DNA of 64,000 bases. Source: an uncultured bacterium. Lineage in GTDB: Bacteria > Bacteroidota > Bacteroidia > Bacteroidales > Muribaculaceae. The stretch lies in assembly GCA_905214735.1 (NCBI GenBank), contig CAJMNI010000001.1:1-64000 (forward strand), written 5' to 3'. The notes under the pieces are model-generated. The model was not told where the DNA came from, ran no database searches, and saw nothing but the letters and a program-made list of their open reading frames with translations. Position 1 is the stretch's first letter; each line of letters starts with the position of its first letter. The position numbers and the translations under genes were made by a program. Below are positions 43,494-52,395 of this stretch, in pieces.

Positions 43494-45524
43494 TTAGAAT
43501 TTCGGGGTCGTAGGGACGCCGATTTTTGAGGGGTCTAAGAGGGCGATCATCTTGGAGGCGACCTCGGAGACTGCGCGCATCTGACGCCATACGCGGCGGT
43601 CGTAGGGCAACGACAACAGATAGATAGGCAGTCCGACCGGTGCAAACCACATCAACCCTTTCCTGATCTTCACGTCGGCACCGGGAACCGGCTGCATGAT
43701 CCATAACGAACGCATCACCGGAAGCTTATTGAGCAAGGCGTTAACCTTCAGATCCTTGCTGTCCGACAGATAGTCGCATATCCGGTCAAGAAGCTCTCCG
43801 AGCTCATTGATCGGCGCCGGATCATAACCCTTGCGCCAGAAATCTGCGTAACCGGGACGCTGCTTGTGGACGCGCAGCCAGGAGTCGGCCATCGAAGAGG
43901 CCTCGCCGAGCATTTCGATAGCCTTGTCGACATTGACATCGTTGATAATCACCTCCTTCACTGGCACATGACGCGACTCCGGCAAACCAAGCCGCAGACG
44001 GATCCAGTTCTTGTAAAGGTCGGGATTGAACACCGCCGAGTCGTTCATCGCCTTATAGGTCACGAAGATGCCGAGCGGCAGCAAGATAAACGTCGACAAC
44101 CACATTCCGGCCCACGCATCCCAATAACCCTCCCGGGCCATCTTATAGCCTGTGTTGTCGATGATATAGTAGACAAGGAAGAGGAGCACCGAGATCACGA
44201 GCGGTGCGCCGAGTCCCCCTTTGCGGATAATGGCGCCGAGCGGTGCACCGATGAAGAGCATGATGATACAGGCCACCGAAAGCGTGAACTTCTTGATCAG
44301 CTCGATGCGGTGGCGGCGCAGGCGCTTCTTCTCGTCGCCGATCTGCATGGCGCGGAATTCCAGTTCCGACGCCCTCATGCGGCAGATGTTGGTCGCGTTG
44401 GCATAGACACCGTCGCGGCGCGACGGCTCGAGCGCCTTTATCAGCGAATCGAGATCGAGCGGAGCCACATCGGTCCTCTCTTTCTTCTCCTTTTTATCCT
44501 TCTTATCTTTTTTACTCTCCTTGGCGAAGGGATCGGCGGGAACTTCTGTGGCAGCGGCAAAGGGATCGCGACTGCCGAACGACGGCGGCCCGGCCGACAT
44601 GCCTCCATGCCTCTCCCCCATCAGCACCGGAAAGACTTTCTCCCCAAAACCATCCACATTCGCCTTCCCTATCGAGTCGATGCGGAGCGTAAGCGAATCG
44701 ATCGTCTGGCGCAGTTCCGACATGTTTTTCCCCACATACTGGTTGCGCATTCCCTGCTCGTCGAGCCGCGTGAAATTGGCGTCGAAGGGGATCAGCACTT
44801 CCTTGTCGAAGAAAGACTCGCGTCGGAAAGGAACGTTGCGGTCGGTGGTCTTCTGCTCCCGGAGGTTTTCAAACTGCTCGCCCTGATAGAGATGCAGATA
44901 AAGATAGCGCATGTCTTTAGTGAAGGCCAGACGCGCCGAGTCGGCAAGCAGGATCGTGGAGTTGTCGCCACCATGCGACACGTCGTAGATCATCACGTCG
45001 TGAAGCATTCCGGTGGCGGGATTTTTCGACTTCACATAGAGATTGTAGCCGGGAATCTGGTCATAGAACACCCCCTCGGGGATTTCCAGCTCGGGGCTTT
45101 TCTGCCGCGCCGAGAAAAGGAGCGTCCACATCTTCACCTGCGCCCGGGGCAAAACGTCGTTCTGGAAAAAGAAAGCCCCCACGGCAATCAGCGAAACCAG
45201 CACTATCAGCGGACTCATCGTCTTCACCAGCGACACGCCCGAGGCCTTGATGGCCGTAAGCTCCGACTTCTCGCCGAGATTGCCGAATGTCATCAGCGAG
45301 GCCAACAGTATGGCCAGCGGCAAAGCCATAGGCACCATCGAGACGGCGGCATAGAAAAAAAGTTCGCCCAGCACGCCAAACGACAATCCCTTCCCGACCA
45401 GATCGTCGATATAGCGCCACAGGAACTGCATGAGCACGATGAAAAGCACGATGAAAAATGTCATCGCGAACAACGGCAGGAAGCTCTTTAAGATAAAGAG
45501 ATACAGGCGTTTTACTACTCTCAT
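43494..45524 (-). CDS. LptF/LptG-family lipopolysaccharide export permease
   Basis: I chose MRVVKRLYLFILKSFLPLFA at 45524, giving 676 aa. The N-terminal half has three membrane segments (FAMTFFIVLFIVLMQFLWRY, FFYAAVSMVPMALPLAILLA, MSPLIVLVSLIAVGAFFFQN), with LPRAQVKMW as in YjgP/YjgQ proteins. A periplasmic jellyroll follows, then C-terminal membrane segments (FTLSVACIIMLFIGAPLGAI). An odd charged insert (KESKKDKKDKKEKKERTDV) lies around residues 330-350, and about 170 residues follow the last membrane segment, making it longer than enterobacterial homologues. The single gene probably supplies one of the two permease subunits of the LptB2FG exporter. Confidence 0.9.
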   Translation of the reverse strand: MRVVKRLYLFILKSFLPLFAMTFFIVLFIVLMQFLWRYIDDLVGKGLSFGVLGELFFYAAVSMVPMALPLAILLASLMTFGNLGEKSELTAIKASGVSLVKTMSPLIVLVSLIAVGAFFFQNDVLPRAQVKMWTLLFSARQKSPELEIPEGVFYDQIPGYNLYVKSKNPATGMLHDVMIYDVSHGGDNSTILLADSARLAFTKDMRYLYLHLYQGEQFENLREQKTTDRNVPFRRESFFDKEVLIPFDANFTRLDEQGMRNQYVGKNMSELRQTIDSLTLRIDSIGKANVDGFGEKVFPVLMGERHGGMSAGPPSFGSRDPFAAATEVPADPFAKESKKDKKDKKEKKERTDVAPLDLDSLIKALEPSRRDGVYANATNICRMRASELEFRAMQIGDEKKRLRRHRIELIKKFTLSVACIIMLFIGAPLGAIIRKGGLGAPLVISVLLFLVYYIIDNTGYKMAREGYWDAWAGMWLSTFILLPLGIFVTYKAMNDSAVFNPDLYKNWIRLRLGLPESRHVPVKEVIINDVNVDKAIEMLGEASSMADSWLRVHKQRPGYADFWRKGYDPAPINELGELLDRICDYLSDSKDLKVNALLNKLPVMRSLWIMQPVPGADVKIRKGLMWFAPVGLPIYLLSLPYDRRVWRQMRAVSEVASKMIALLDPSKIGVPTTPKF

Positions 45525-45577
45525 GCTGACTATCTCGCCCCTTGTGGGCAACTTTTGCGGCTGTAAAGTTAGAAATA

Positions 45578-45610
45578 TTTGGCGAGAGAATAAAATTTTT
45601 TGTAATTTTG
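45578..45610 (+). promoter_or_regulatory. Promoter of pta-ackA-lgt
   Basis: TTTG (45578-45581) and TAATTTTG (45603-45610) are 21 nt apart, a good Bacteroidota -33/-7 pair, 112 nt before the pta start. No Rex-like TTGTGA inverted repeat overlaps it. Confidence 0.6.
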
Positions 45611-45721
45611 TAGGTTAAGAAACGCCAAATCCCGACAACAGGATACTCCCGGCGAGGAATATTCCGACCGGCCGGGAATAGAAATTACGACATAAAAACC
45701 AACCTTATAAAAAGAAAAGAA

Positions 45722-46735
45722 ATGACACTCTTTGAACGTCTCACCAAGAAAGCACAACAGCATCCGCAAAGGCTCGTTCTGCCCGAATCGCTCGAACCCC
45801 GCACGCTTCAGGCTGCCAACCGGGTAATTGAACAGAAAATAGCCGACGTCACTTTCATCGGCCACAAGGATGAAGTGCTGAAAAAAGCCTTCGAATTAGG
45901 TCTCCAGCACATCGAAAAAGCGCATATCGTAAGCCCCGACGACGAGGCGTTCACCGAAGTATATGCCGAACTTCTCAAGAAACTCCGCGAGAAAAAGGGA
46001 ATGACCATCGAGCAGGCCCGCGAGCAGGTGAAGAACCCGCTTTACCTTGGCTGCCTCATGATCAAGCGCGGTGACGCCGACGCCATGGTAGCCGGCGCCC
46101 TCAGCCCCACGAGCCACGTGCTCCGCGCCGCCTTCCAGGTGCTCAAGACAAAGCCCGGCATCTCAGTGGTGAGCGGCGCCTTCATCATGCTTCTCCCCGA
46201 GAACGTTCCCTTCGGTGAAGACCACATGCTTATCTTCGCCGACTGCGCCGTGGTGCCTGATCCCACAGCCGAGGAACTCGCCCAGATCGCAGTGGCCACC
46301 GCAAAGACCACCAAAGACATCGCCGGCCTCGATCCTGTTGTGGCCATGACAAGCTTCTCCACCAAGGGTTCGGCTTCCCACGAGCGCGTTGACAAAGTGA
46401 TCCGCGCCACCGAACTCTCCCACCAGATGGATCCCCAGCTCAAGATCGACGGCGAGCTCCAGGCCGACGCCTCGATCGTGGCAGCAGTCGGCAACATGAA
46501 GGCTCCCGGCAGCCCCGTGGCCGGCCATGCCAACACGCTCATCTTCCCCTCGCTCGAGGTCGGCAACATCGCCTATAAGCTCGTGCAGCGTCTCGCCGGC
46601 GCAGGCGCCGTCGGCCCGATCCTCCAGGGTCTCGCCGCTCCGGTCAACGACCTCTCGCGCGGTGCTACGGTCGACGATATCGTAAACACAATCATCGTGA
46701 CCTGCAACCAGGCCATCGGCGACAAAAATCTTTAA
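45722..46735 (+). CDS. pta: Phosphate acetyltransferase
   Basis: This cytoplasmic enzyme converts acetyl-CoA and phosphate to acetyl phosphate. The 337-aa length is the short class I form without the extra N-terminal domains of enteric Pta. Conserved stretches include LVLPESLEPRTLQAANRVIE, GALSPTSHVLRAAFQVLKTK, SFSTKGSASHERVDKV and ANTLIFPSLEVGNIAYKLVQ. It is first of a pta-ackA-lgt operon, 33 nt before ackA, and generates ATP during fermentation to acetate. Confidence 0.97.
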   Translation: MTLFERLTKKAQQHPQRLVLPESLEPRTLQAANRVIEQKIADVTFIGHKDEVLKKAFELGLQHIEKAHIVSPDDEAFTEVYAELLKKLREKKGMTIEQAREQVKNPLYLGCLMIKRGDADAMVAGALSPTSHVLRAAFQVLKTKPGISVVSGAFIMLLPENVPFGEDHMLIFADCAVVPDPTAEELAQIAVATAKTTKDIAGLDPVVAMTSFSTKGSASHERVDKVIRATELSHQMDPQLKIDGELQADASIVAAVGNMKAPGSPVAGHANTLIFPSLEVGNIAYKLVQRLAGAGAVGPILQGLAAPVNDLSRGATVDDIVNTIIVTCNQAIGDKNL

Positions 46736-46768
46736 TTCAACCTTCTAACTTTCAAGAGACTCAACAAA

Positions 46769-47965
46769 ATGAAAATCTTAGTTCTCAACAACGGATCTTC
46801 AAGCGTAAAATACAAGCTCATCGACAGCGAGACGAAAAATGTGCTCGCCGAGGGCGGCGTTGAAAAAATCGGTCTTCCCGATTCTTTCCTCAAATTCAAG
46901 AAGCCCGACGGCACCAAGGAGACGATCACCGTCAGCATGCCCGACCACAAGGAGGCTATCCGCCAGGTGTTCAAGGTGCTCACCGACCCGGAGAAGGGCG
47001 TCATCAAGAGCCTTGACGAGATCGAGGCTGTGGGCCATCGCGTGGTGCACGGCATGGAATATTTCAACAAGTCGGTGCTGATCACTCCCGAAGTAATCGA
47101 GAAGGTGAAGGAATGCTACCCCGTGGCTCCTCTCCACAATCCGGCCAACATCACCGGCATCGAGGCTGTGCTCGACCTGCTCCCCGGCGTGCCCCAGGTG
47201 GCTGTGTTCGACACGGCTTTCCATCAGACCATGCCGGCCAAGGCATATATGTATGCCCTCCCCTACGAGGATTATGAGAAATACGGCATCCGCCGCTACG
47301 GCTTCCACGGCACAAGCCATCGCTACGTGTCGCGCCGCGCCGCCGAATTCCTCGGCCTCCCCCTCGACAATCTCCGCATGATAACCTGCCACATCGGCAA
47401 CGGCGGCTCGATCACCGCCATCAAAGACGGCAAGAGCATCGACACTTCGATGGGTCTTACCCCTACCGAGGGTCTGATGATGGGCACGCGCGTTGGCGAC
47501 GTCGACCCGGGAGCGCTCGTCTATCTGATGCAGCGCACAGGCCTTGACGCCGACGGCCTCGCCAAGGTGATCAACAAGCAGAGCGGCGTGCTCGGCATCT
47601 CGGGCATCAGCAACGACATGCGCGACATCGAGAACGGTATCAAGGAGGGCAACGAACGCGCCCGCCTCGCCATGGACATGTATGAATACCGCATCCTGAA
47701 ATATATCGGCGCCTACGCAGCCGTGCTCGACGGCGTCGACGTGATCGTCTTCACCGGCGGCGTCGGCGAGAACCAGACCGGCACCCGCGAGTATCTCTGC
47801 CGTCACCTCGGCTATCTCGGCGTGACTTTCGACGCAGAGGCCAACAAGACGCGCGGCGAGGAAGTCGTTATCTCGGGCAAGGATTCCAAAGTGAAGGTTG
47901 TCGTGATCCCCACCGACGAGGAGCTCATGATCGCCGAAGACACCGCAGCAATCGTTTCCAAATAA
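46769..47965 (+). CDS. ackA: Acetate kinase
   Basis: AckA makes ATP and acetate from acetyl phosphate. The 398-aa length is standard. ASKHA-family motifs are present: VLNNGSSSVKYKL (phosphate 1), GHRVVHG, FDTAFHQTMP, RYGFHGTSHRYV, and TCHIGNGGSITAIKDGKSID with adenosine-site IVFTGGVGENQ. Its stop codon overlaps the lgt start by one base (TAATG), so lgt is probably translated by re-initiation. Confidence 0.98.
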   Translation: MKILVLNNGSSSVKYKLIDSETKNVLAEGGVEKIGLPDSFLKFKKPDGTKETITVSMPDHKEAIRQVFKVLTDPEKGVIKSLDEIEAVGHRVVHGMEYFNKSVLITPEVIEKVKECYPVAPLHNPANITGIEAVLDLLPGVPQVAVFDTAFHQTMPAKAYMYALPYEDYEKYGIRRYGFHGTSHRYVSRRAAEFLGLPLDNLRMITCHIGNGGSITAIKDGKSIDTSMGLTPTEGLMMGTRVGDVDPGALVYLMQRTGLDADGLAKVINKQSGVLGISGISNDMRDIENGIKEGNERARLAMDMYEYRILKYIGAYAAVLDGVDVIVFTGGVGENQTGTREYLCRHLGYLGVTFDAEANKTRGEEVVISGKDSKVKVVVIPTDEELMIAEDTAAIVSK

Positions 47966-48837
47966 TGCTCGATTTCATTTATTGGAACGCCGATCCGATA
48001 TTCTTCTCCCTTGGCCCGCTGCAGGTGAGATGGTATGGCCTGGCTTTCGCCATCGGCTTTATCGTGGGATATTCGATCGTTTCGAAGATGTTCAAACATG
48101 AGGGAGCGCCCGAGCAATGGCTCGGCGTTCTCCTCTGTTATGTGGTGGTGGCCACGATCGTTGGCGCCCGCCTCGGACATGTCTTCTTCTACGACTGGGA
48201 CTACTATTCGCAGCATCCCGCCGACATCCTGAAGATATGGGAAGGCGGACTGGCGAGCCATGGCGGCACCATCGCCATCATCATCGCCCTCTTCATTTTC
48301 TCCCGGTGCGTGACGAAGAAACCGGCCTCGTGGGTGTTCGACAAGATTGTCGTGGCGATAGCCCTCGTGGGGTGTCTGATCCGCCTCGGCAACCTGATGA
48401 ACAGCGAGATCTACGGCTCGGTCACCGACCTTCCCTGGGGATTCGTTTTCCTCCGCAACGGCGACACGCTTCCCTCCCATCCTACGCAGATTTACGAGGC
48501 AGGCTGCTATCTGATCCTTTTCGTGGTGCTGATGTGGATGTACTGGAAGAAAAATCTTCAGGAACGCCCCTGGCTTCTCACGGGAGTCTTCTTCATCGGC
48601 ATTTTCCTGCCCCGTTTCCTCATCGAATATGTGAAAAACGTGCAAGAGCCCTGGGAAATCGACATGATTGCCCGTTGCGGCATGAACATGGGCCAGGCGC
48701 TGAGCCTTCCCTTCATCGCGCTGGGAATCTTCCTTGTGGTCTGGGCCATGACCCATCCGCGCAAGCACTTTGAATTCCCCAACCGCTTCGCCGACGAAGA
48801 TAAAACCAAAGGAAAGAAGGAGTCCAACCGCAAGTAA
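47965..48837 (+). CDS. lgt: Prolipoprotein diacylglyceryl transferase
   Basis: Lgt transfers diacylglycerol from phosphatidylglycerol to the lipobox cysteine of prolipoproteins in the inner membrane. It is 290 aa with about seven hydrophobic segments. The Lgt signature appears as CLIRLGNLMNSEIYGSVTDL, and the catalytic-region motif VRWYGLAFAIGF and GGLASHGGTIA are present. It shares one base with ackA. A strong terminator follows. It would act on the lipoproteins encoded nearby, such as the S41 peptidase. Confidence 0.96.
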   Translation: MLDFIYWNADPIFFSLGPLQVRWYGLAFAIGFIVGYSIVSKMFKHEGAPEQWLGVLLCYVVVATIVGARLGHVFFYDWDYYSQHPADILKIWEGGLASHGGTIAIIIALFIFSRCVTKKPASWVFDKIVVAIALVGCLIRLGNLMNSEIYGSVTDLPWGFVFLRNGDTLPSHPTQIYEAGCYLILFVVLMWMYWKKNLQERPWLLTGVFFIGIFLPRFLIEYVKNVQEPWEIDMIARCGMNMGQALSLPFIALGIFLVVWAMTHPRKHFEFPNRFADEDKTKGKKESNRK

Positions 48838-48855
48838 CCCTCCCCAACAAACGCA

Positions 48856-48903
48856 AAAAAAGCATCTGCCACCGGAGCAAACCTCCGCAGGCAGATGCTT
48901 TTT
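48856..48903. terminator. Bidirectional terminator between lgt and sufS
   Basis: AAAAAGCATCTGCC (48857-48870) pairs with GGCAGATGCTTTTT (48890-48903). The 19-nt inner part can itself pair GGAG with CTCC. It has A/T tracts at both ends and serves lgt (plus) and sufS (minus). Confidence 0.85.
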
Positions 48904-48922
48904 ATGACTTACAGGCTACGTT

Positions 48923-50146
48923 TCAGAACATGGCGAGGACGCGGCGGAGGGCGGCGAGGAAGGCGTCGCATTCCTCCATGGTGTTGTAGACGGCGAAGGA
49001 GGCGCGAACCGTACCCGGCACTCCGAGACGTTCCATGAGCGGCTGGGCGCAGTGATGGCCTGTGCGCGTGGCTATGCCGAGACGGTCGAGTAGCAATCCG
49101 AGGTCGTAGTTGTGGATGTCGCCGACATTGAAACTTATTACTCCCGACTTACGGGGAGCCTCGCCATAGATCTTCATGCCGGGAATCTCGAGAAGCTGCT
49201 CGGTGGTGTAACGCATCAGCTCCTCCTCATGGGACGCGATATTCTCAATTCCAATTCGCGAAATAAAATCGAAGGCCTTGTCGAAAGCCGCTATGTCGAC
49301 AAAATCGGGGGTACCGGCCTCAAACTTGAAAGGAAGATCGGCGAAAGTCGTTCCCGAAAACGAGACATGCTTGATCATCTCGCCGCCACCCTGATAGGGA
49401 GGCATCTTTTCCAGCAGCTCGCGACGTCCGTAAAGCACGCCCACGCCAGCCGGGCCATACATCTTATGCGACGAGAAGGCATAAAAATCACAACCGAGAT
49501 CCTGCACGTCGACTTTCAGATGAGGAGCACCCTGCGCACCGTCGATGAGCGTCGGCACCCCATGGCTGCGGGCGATTTCAACCATTTCGCGAACCGGATT
49601 GATCGTGCCCAGCACGTTGCTCACATGGCAGAAAGCGGCCAGCCGAGTACGGTCGTTGAAAAGCGAGCGGTATTGATCGATGTCGAGCACACCGCGGTCG
49701 TCGATATCCACCACGCGGATCACGATCCCCTTGCGGTTCTGAAGCAGTTGCCAGGGCACGATGTTGGCATGATGCTCCATCACGGTCAGGATCACCTCGT
49801 CCCCCTCGCTGAGCAATTCGCCGAATGAAGAGGCCACGAGATTGATAGCTTCGGTCGTGCCCCGGGTGAAGATAATCTCCTCGGGCGACGGGGCGTTGAC
49901 ATATTCCGCCACGCGGCGCCTGGTGCGCTCCTGCATGTCGGTGGCCTCCTGAGAGAGCGCGTGGACGCCGCGATGCACGTTCGCCTTCCGCTTCTCATAC
50001 ATCCCGACCACAGCCTCCACCACCTCGCGGGGAGTTTCCGACGTGGCGGCGTTGTCGAGATAAACGAGCGGATATTTCTCGTGGACTTTCCGCTTAAGAA
50101 TCGGAAATTCGCAGCGGATTTCCTCTATTTCATCATGTGTCAGCAT
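48923..50146 (-). CDS. sufS: Cysteine desulfurase SufS
   Basis: A PLP enzyme that takes sulfur from cysteine for Fe-S cluster assembly. The PLP lysine lies in AFSSHKMYGPAGVGVLYG, and the active-site cysteine in ATRTGHHCAQPLMERLGVPG, the SufS-type (group II) loop. Length is 407 aa. It is last in sufC-sufD-sufS with 6 nt after sufD. No sufE or sufU is adjacent. Confidence 0.96.
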   Translation of the reverse strand: MLTHDEIEEIRCEFPILKRKVHEKYPLVYLDNAATSETPREVVEAVVGMYEKRKANVHRGVHALSQEATDMQERTRRRVAEYVNAPSPEEIIFTRGTTEAINLVASSFGELLSEGDEVILTVMEHHANIVPWQLLQNRKGIVIRVVDIDDRGVLDIDQYRSLFNDRTRLAAFCHVSNVLGTINPVREMVEIARSHGVPTLIDGAQGAPHLKVDVQDLGCDFYAFSSHKMYGPAGVGVLYGRRELLEKMPPYQGGGEMIKHVSFSGTTFADLPFKFEAGTPDFVDIAAFDKAFDFISRIGIENIASHEEELMRYTTEQLLEIPGMKIYGEAPRKSGVISFNVGDIHNYDLGLLLDRLGIATRTGHHCAQPLMERLGVPGTVRASFAVYNTMEECDAFLAALRRVLAMF

Positions 50147-50152
50147 TGGGGC

Positions 50153-51514
50153 TTATTTTAGGTTGTCGCAGTTGCGGCATGAGGCGCAGGCCGAGGAGGC
50201 TCCGGCATAGCGGCGTTCCACAAGGATGTGAAGCCTGTCGCGCAGCGCCGGCACTGCGATGGAGTCGATCACGTCGGCCATAAAGGCCTGACGGAGCATA
50301 AGGCGGGCGGTCGCCTCGGAAAGTCCGCGCGTCCGCATGTAAAACAGCTGCATCTCGTCGAGCTGGCCGATGGCCGCCCCATGACTGCACTTCACGTCGT
50401 CGTTGTAGATCTCGAGCACAGGCTTGGTATAGATCCGAGCCTCGTTTCCGCTCACGAGATTGCGGTTGGCCTGATAAGCCTCCGTCTGCACCGATCCCTC
50501 GGCCACGTAGATCTTGCCCGAGAAAGCGGCCGTGGAACGGTCGTCGACCGTATATTTGAAAAGCTCGTTGCTGTGGCAGCGCGGCGAGTCATGGCTTATC
50601 CTCGAATAAGTCGAGAGGGTGCGGTCTTCATCCTCGATGCCCATGCCCGAGAGACGCAGCGAGGCATGCTCGCCGGCAAAGCGGCTGTAGAACTCGTTGC
50701 GGGTGGTGCCGTTATAGAGCGTCATCGAGTTGATCGTGACGTCGCTCCCCTCCTCCTGACGGAGCCAGAGGGTCGAGAGCCGCGAGGTCTTCGCCGTCGA
50801 CTCCTCGAGGTCGTAATAGCCGAGACGCGAGTTGCGGCCGGCAAACATCTCGATGGTCTGCAGCGCGAGGAACTGAATATCGTCGATCTGCGTGTGGTCG
50901 CAAGCAATAAGCTGCACTTCGGCATCCTCTTCCACAATCACAAGCAGACGGCGCACTGCCATCAGCGGCATTCCGTTGGAGAGGATGTTGACCAGCTGCA
51001 GAGGCTGCTTGATGCGGACTCCACGGTTCACGCGCAGATACATGCCGTCTTGTGCAAAAAGGGTGTCGAGCGCCACCAGAGGATTCTCGATATCGGCCAG
51101 GCGGCCGTAATAGCGGGACACTTCCTCCGGATTTTCGAGAGCCCATTTGCGAAGGCTCCCGACTTCCACGCCATCGGGAAGATCGAGGCGGCGGCCCGTC
51201 TCAGCTACGGCAAACGTGTCGTTGACGCTCAGAAATGGTTCCGACGAAAGCACCGGCACATCGCAGCGGAAAGTAACGGCGGGATTCACGTCGATGTTCA
51301 GGCGGTCGAGATTCAGTCCGAAATCGGGCGAGATAATCGCGGCGAGGTCGATGTTCTCGAAATCCTCGCTTCCCTTTTTGGGAAGGCCTTTACGCTCCAG
51401 CACCTCGAGGGCCCGTTCGCGCAGAGCGTTGAGCGGAGCCGCGCTGCCGCCGCATATCAGGTCGCGGTGGTTGCGGTAAAGGTCAAGATATTGTTTCAGC
51501 TCCTCCATAATCAT
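50153..51514 (-). CDS. sufD: Fe-S cluster assembly protein SufD
   Basis: This 453-aa protein is part of the SufBCD scaffold. The core beta-helix region includes VNRGVRIKQPLQLVNILSNG and SGKIYVAEGSVQTEAYQANRNLVSG, and the family-typical C-terminal stretch CSHGAAIGQLDEMQLFYMRTRGL. A short Cys cluster ends the protein (CASCRNC). The start overlaps the sufC stop by 4 nt (ATGA), so translational coupling is expected. Confidence 0.95.
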   Translation of the reverse strand: MIMEELKQYLDLYRNHRDLICGGSAAPLNALRERALEVLERKGLPKKGSEDFENIDLAAIISPDFGLNLDRLNIDVNPAVTFRCDVPVLSSEPFLSVNDTFAVAETGRRLDLPDGVEVGSLRKWALENPEEVSRYYGRLADIENPLVALDTLFAQDGMYLRVNRGVRIKQPLQLVNILSNGMPLMAVRRLLVIVEEDAEVQLIACDHTQIDDIQFLALQTIEMFAGRNSRLGYYDLEESTAKTSRLSTLWLRQEEGSDVTINSMTLYNGTTRNEFYSRFAGEHASLRLSGMGIEDEDRTLSTYSRISHDSPRCHSNELFKYTVDDRSTAAFSGKIYVAEGSVQTEAYQANRNLVSGNEARIYTKPVLEIYNDDVKCSHGAAIGQLDEMQLFYMRTRGLSEATARLMLRQAFMADVIDSIAVPALRDRLHILVERRYAGASSACASCRNCDNLK

Positions 51515-52296
51515 TTGCCGTTAGCTTCCAGAGCCGCGCGGTCGGCGGCGTCAACCTCCTCTTTGATCCAGTCGTAGCCGCGCTCCTCGAGTTCGAGGGC
51601 CAGATCGGGGCCTCCCGTGCGGACAATGCGTCCTTTGTAGAGGATATGCACGAAATCAGGCTTGATATAGTCGAGCAGGCGCTGATAGTGGGTGATGACT
51701 ATGGTGGCGTTTTTCTCAGTTTTCAGCTTGTTGACGCCACCGGCCACAATGCGCAGGGCGTCGATGTCGAGTCCGGAATCGGTCTCGTCGAGAATAGACA
51801 GCTTCGGCTCGAGCACAGCCATCTGGAAAATCTCGTTGCGTTTCTTCTCGCCGCCGGAGAATCCTTCGTTGACCGAACGCGATGCGAGCTTGTTGTCGAG
51901 TTCGACCACTGCCCTCTTCTCGCGCATCATCTTCAGGAACTCGGTGGCCGTCAGCGGCGGCTGATGGAAATATTCCCTCTTGGCGTTGATGGCGGCGCGC
52001 ATGAAGTTGACCATCGAGACTCCCGGAATTTCAACCGGATACTGGAATCCGAGGAAAAGTCCCTCGTGGCTCCTTATTTCCGGAGGAAGCGAAAGAAGGT
52101 CTTTGCCGCAGAATTCCACCTTCCCGCCCGTTACGGTATAGGCCGGATTTCCCGCGAGAACCATCGACAGAGTGGACTTGCCCGATCCGTTCGGACCCAT
52201 TATGGCGTGGACCTCGCCCGGATTCACTTCGAGATTGATGCCGCGCAATATTTCACGGCCGTTGATTTCGGCATGCAGATCGCTGACTTTTAACAT
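51511..52296 (-). CDS. sufC: Fe-S cluster assembly ATPase SufC
   Basis: SufC is the ABC-type ATPase of the SufBCD scaffold. Walker A is GPNGSGKST, the signature is FSGGEKKRNEI, and Walker B is LSILDETDSGLD. Length is 261 aa. It is the first gene of sufC-sufD-sufS, with its own promoter and a stem-loop at the predicted 5' end of the mRNA. sufB, the usual upstream partner, is not in this window. Confidence 0.96.
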   Translation of the reverse strand: MLKVSDLHAEINGREILRGINLEVNPGEVHAIMGPNGSGKSTLSMVLAGNPAYTVTGGKVEFCGKDLLSLPPEIRSHEGLFLGFQYPVEIPGVSMVNFMRAAINAKREYFHQPPLTATEFLKMMREKRAVVELDNKLASRSVNEGFSGGEKKRNEIFQMAVLEPKLSILDETDSGLDIDALRIVAGGVNKLKTEKNATIVITHYQRLLDYIKPDFVHILYKGRIVRTGGPDLALELEERGYDWIKEEVDAADRAALEANGK

Positions 52297-52337
52297 AATA
52301 TGCTGTGGATGCTGTTATTTCTTGGTATGATTCTTCA

Positions 52338-52365
52338 GTTGAAACACCCGAAGAGGCGTTTCAAC
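52338..52365 (-). promoter_or_regulatory. 5' stem-loop in the sufC leader
   Basis: On minus, GTTGAAACGCC (52365-52355) pairs with GGTGTTTCAAC (52348-52338) around TCTTCG; the only non-Watson-Crick pair is a G-U wobble. The predicted transcript start lies within a few bases of its 5' edge, so it may protect or regulate the suf mRNA. Confidence 0.6.
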
Positions 52366-52368
52366 CTG

Positions 52369-52376
52369 CAAAGTTA
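52369..52376 (-). promoter_or_regulatory. -7 element (TAACTTTGCAG) for sufCDS
   Basis: On minus, TAACTTTGCAG matches TAnnTTTG with the GCAG extension, 72 nt before the sufC ATG. Confidence 0.55.
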
Positions 52377-52395
52377 ACAAAATTTCACTGAATCT

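Noticed and set aside
43866..45491. 541-codon open frame antisense to the LptF/LptG gene
   Set aside because: A His/Arg/Gln-rich shadow frame; the minus frame has clear membrane segments.
45578..45721. Rex operator upstream of pta
   Set aside because: No TTGTGA-like inverted repeat is present near the promoter.
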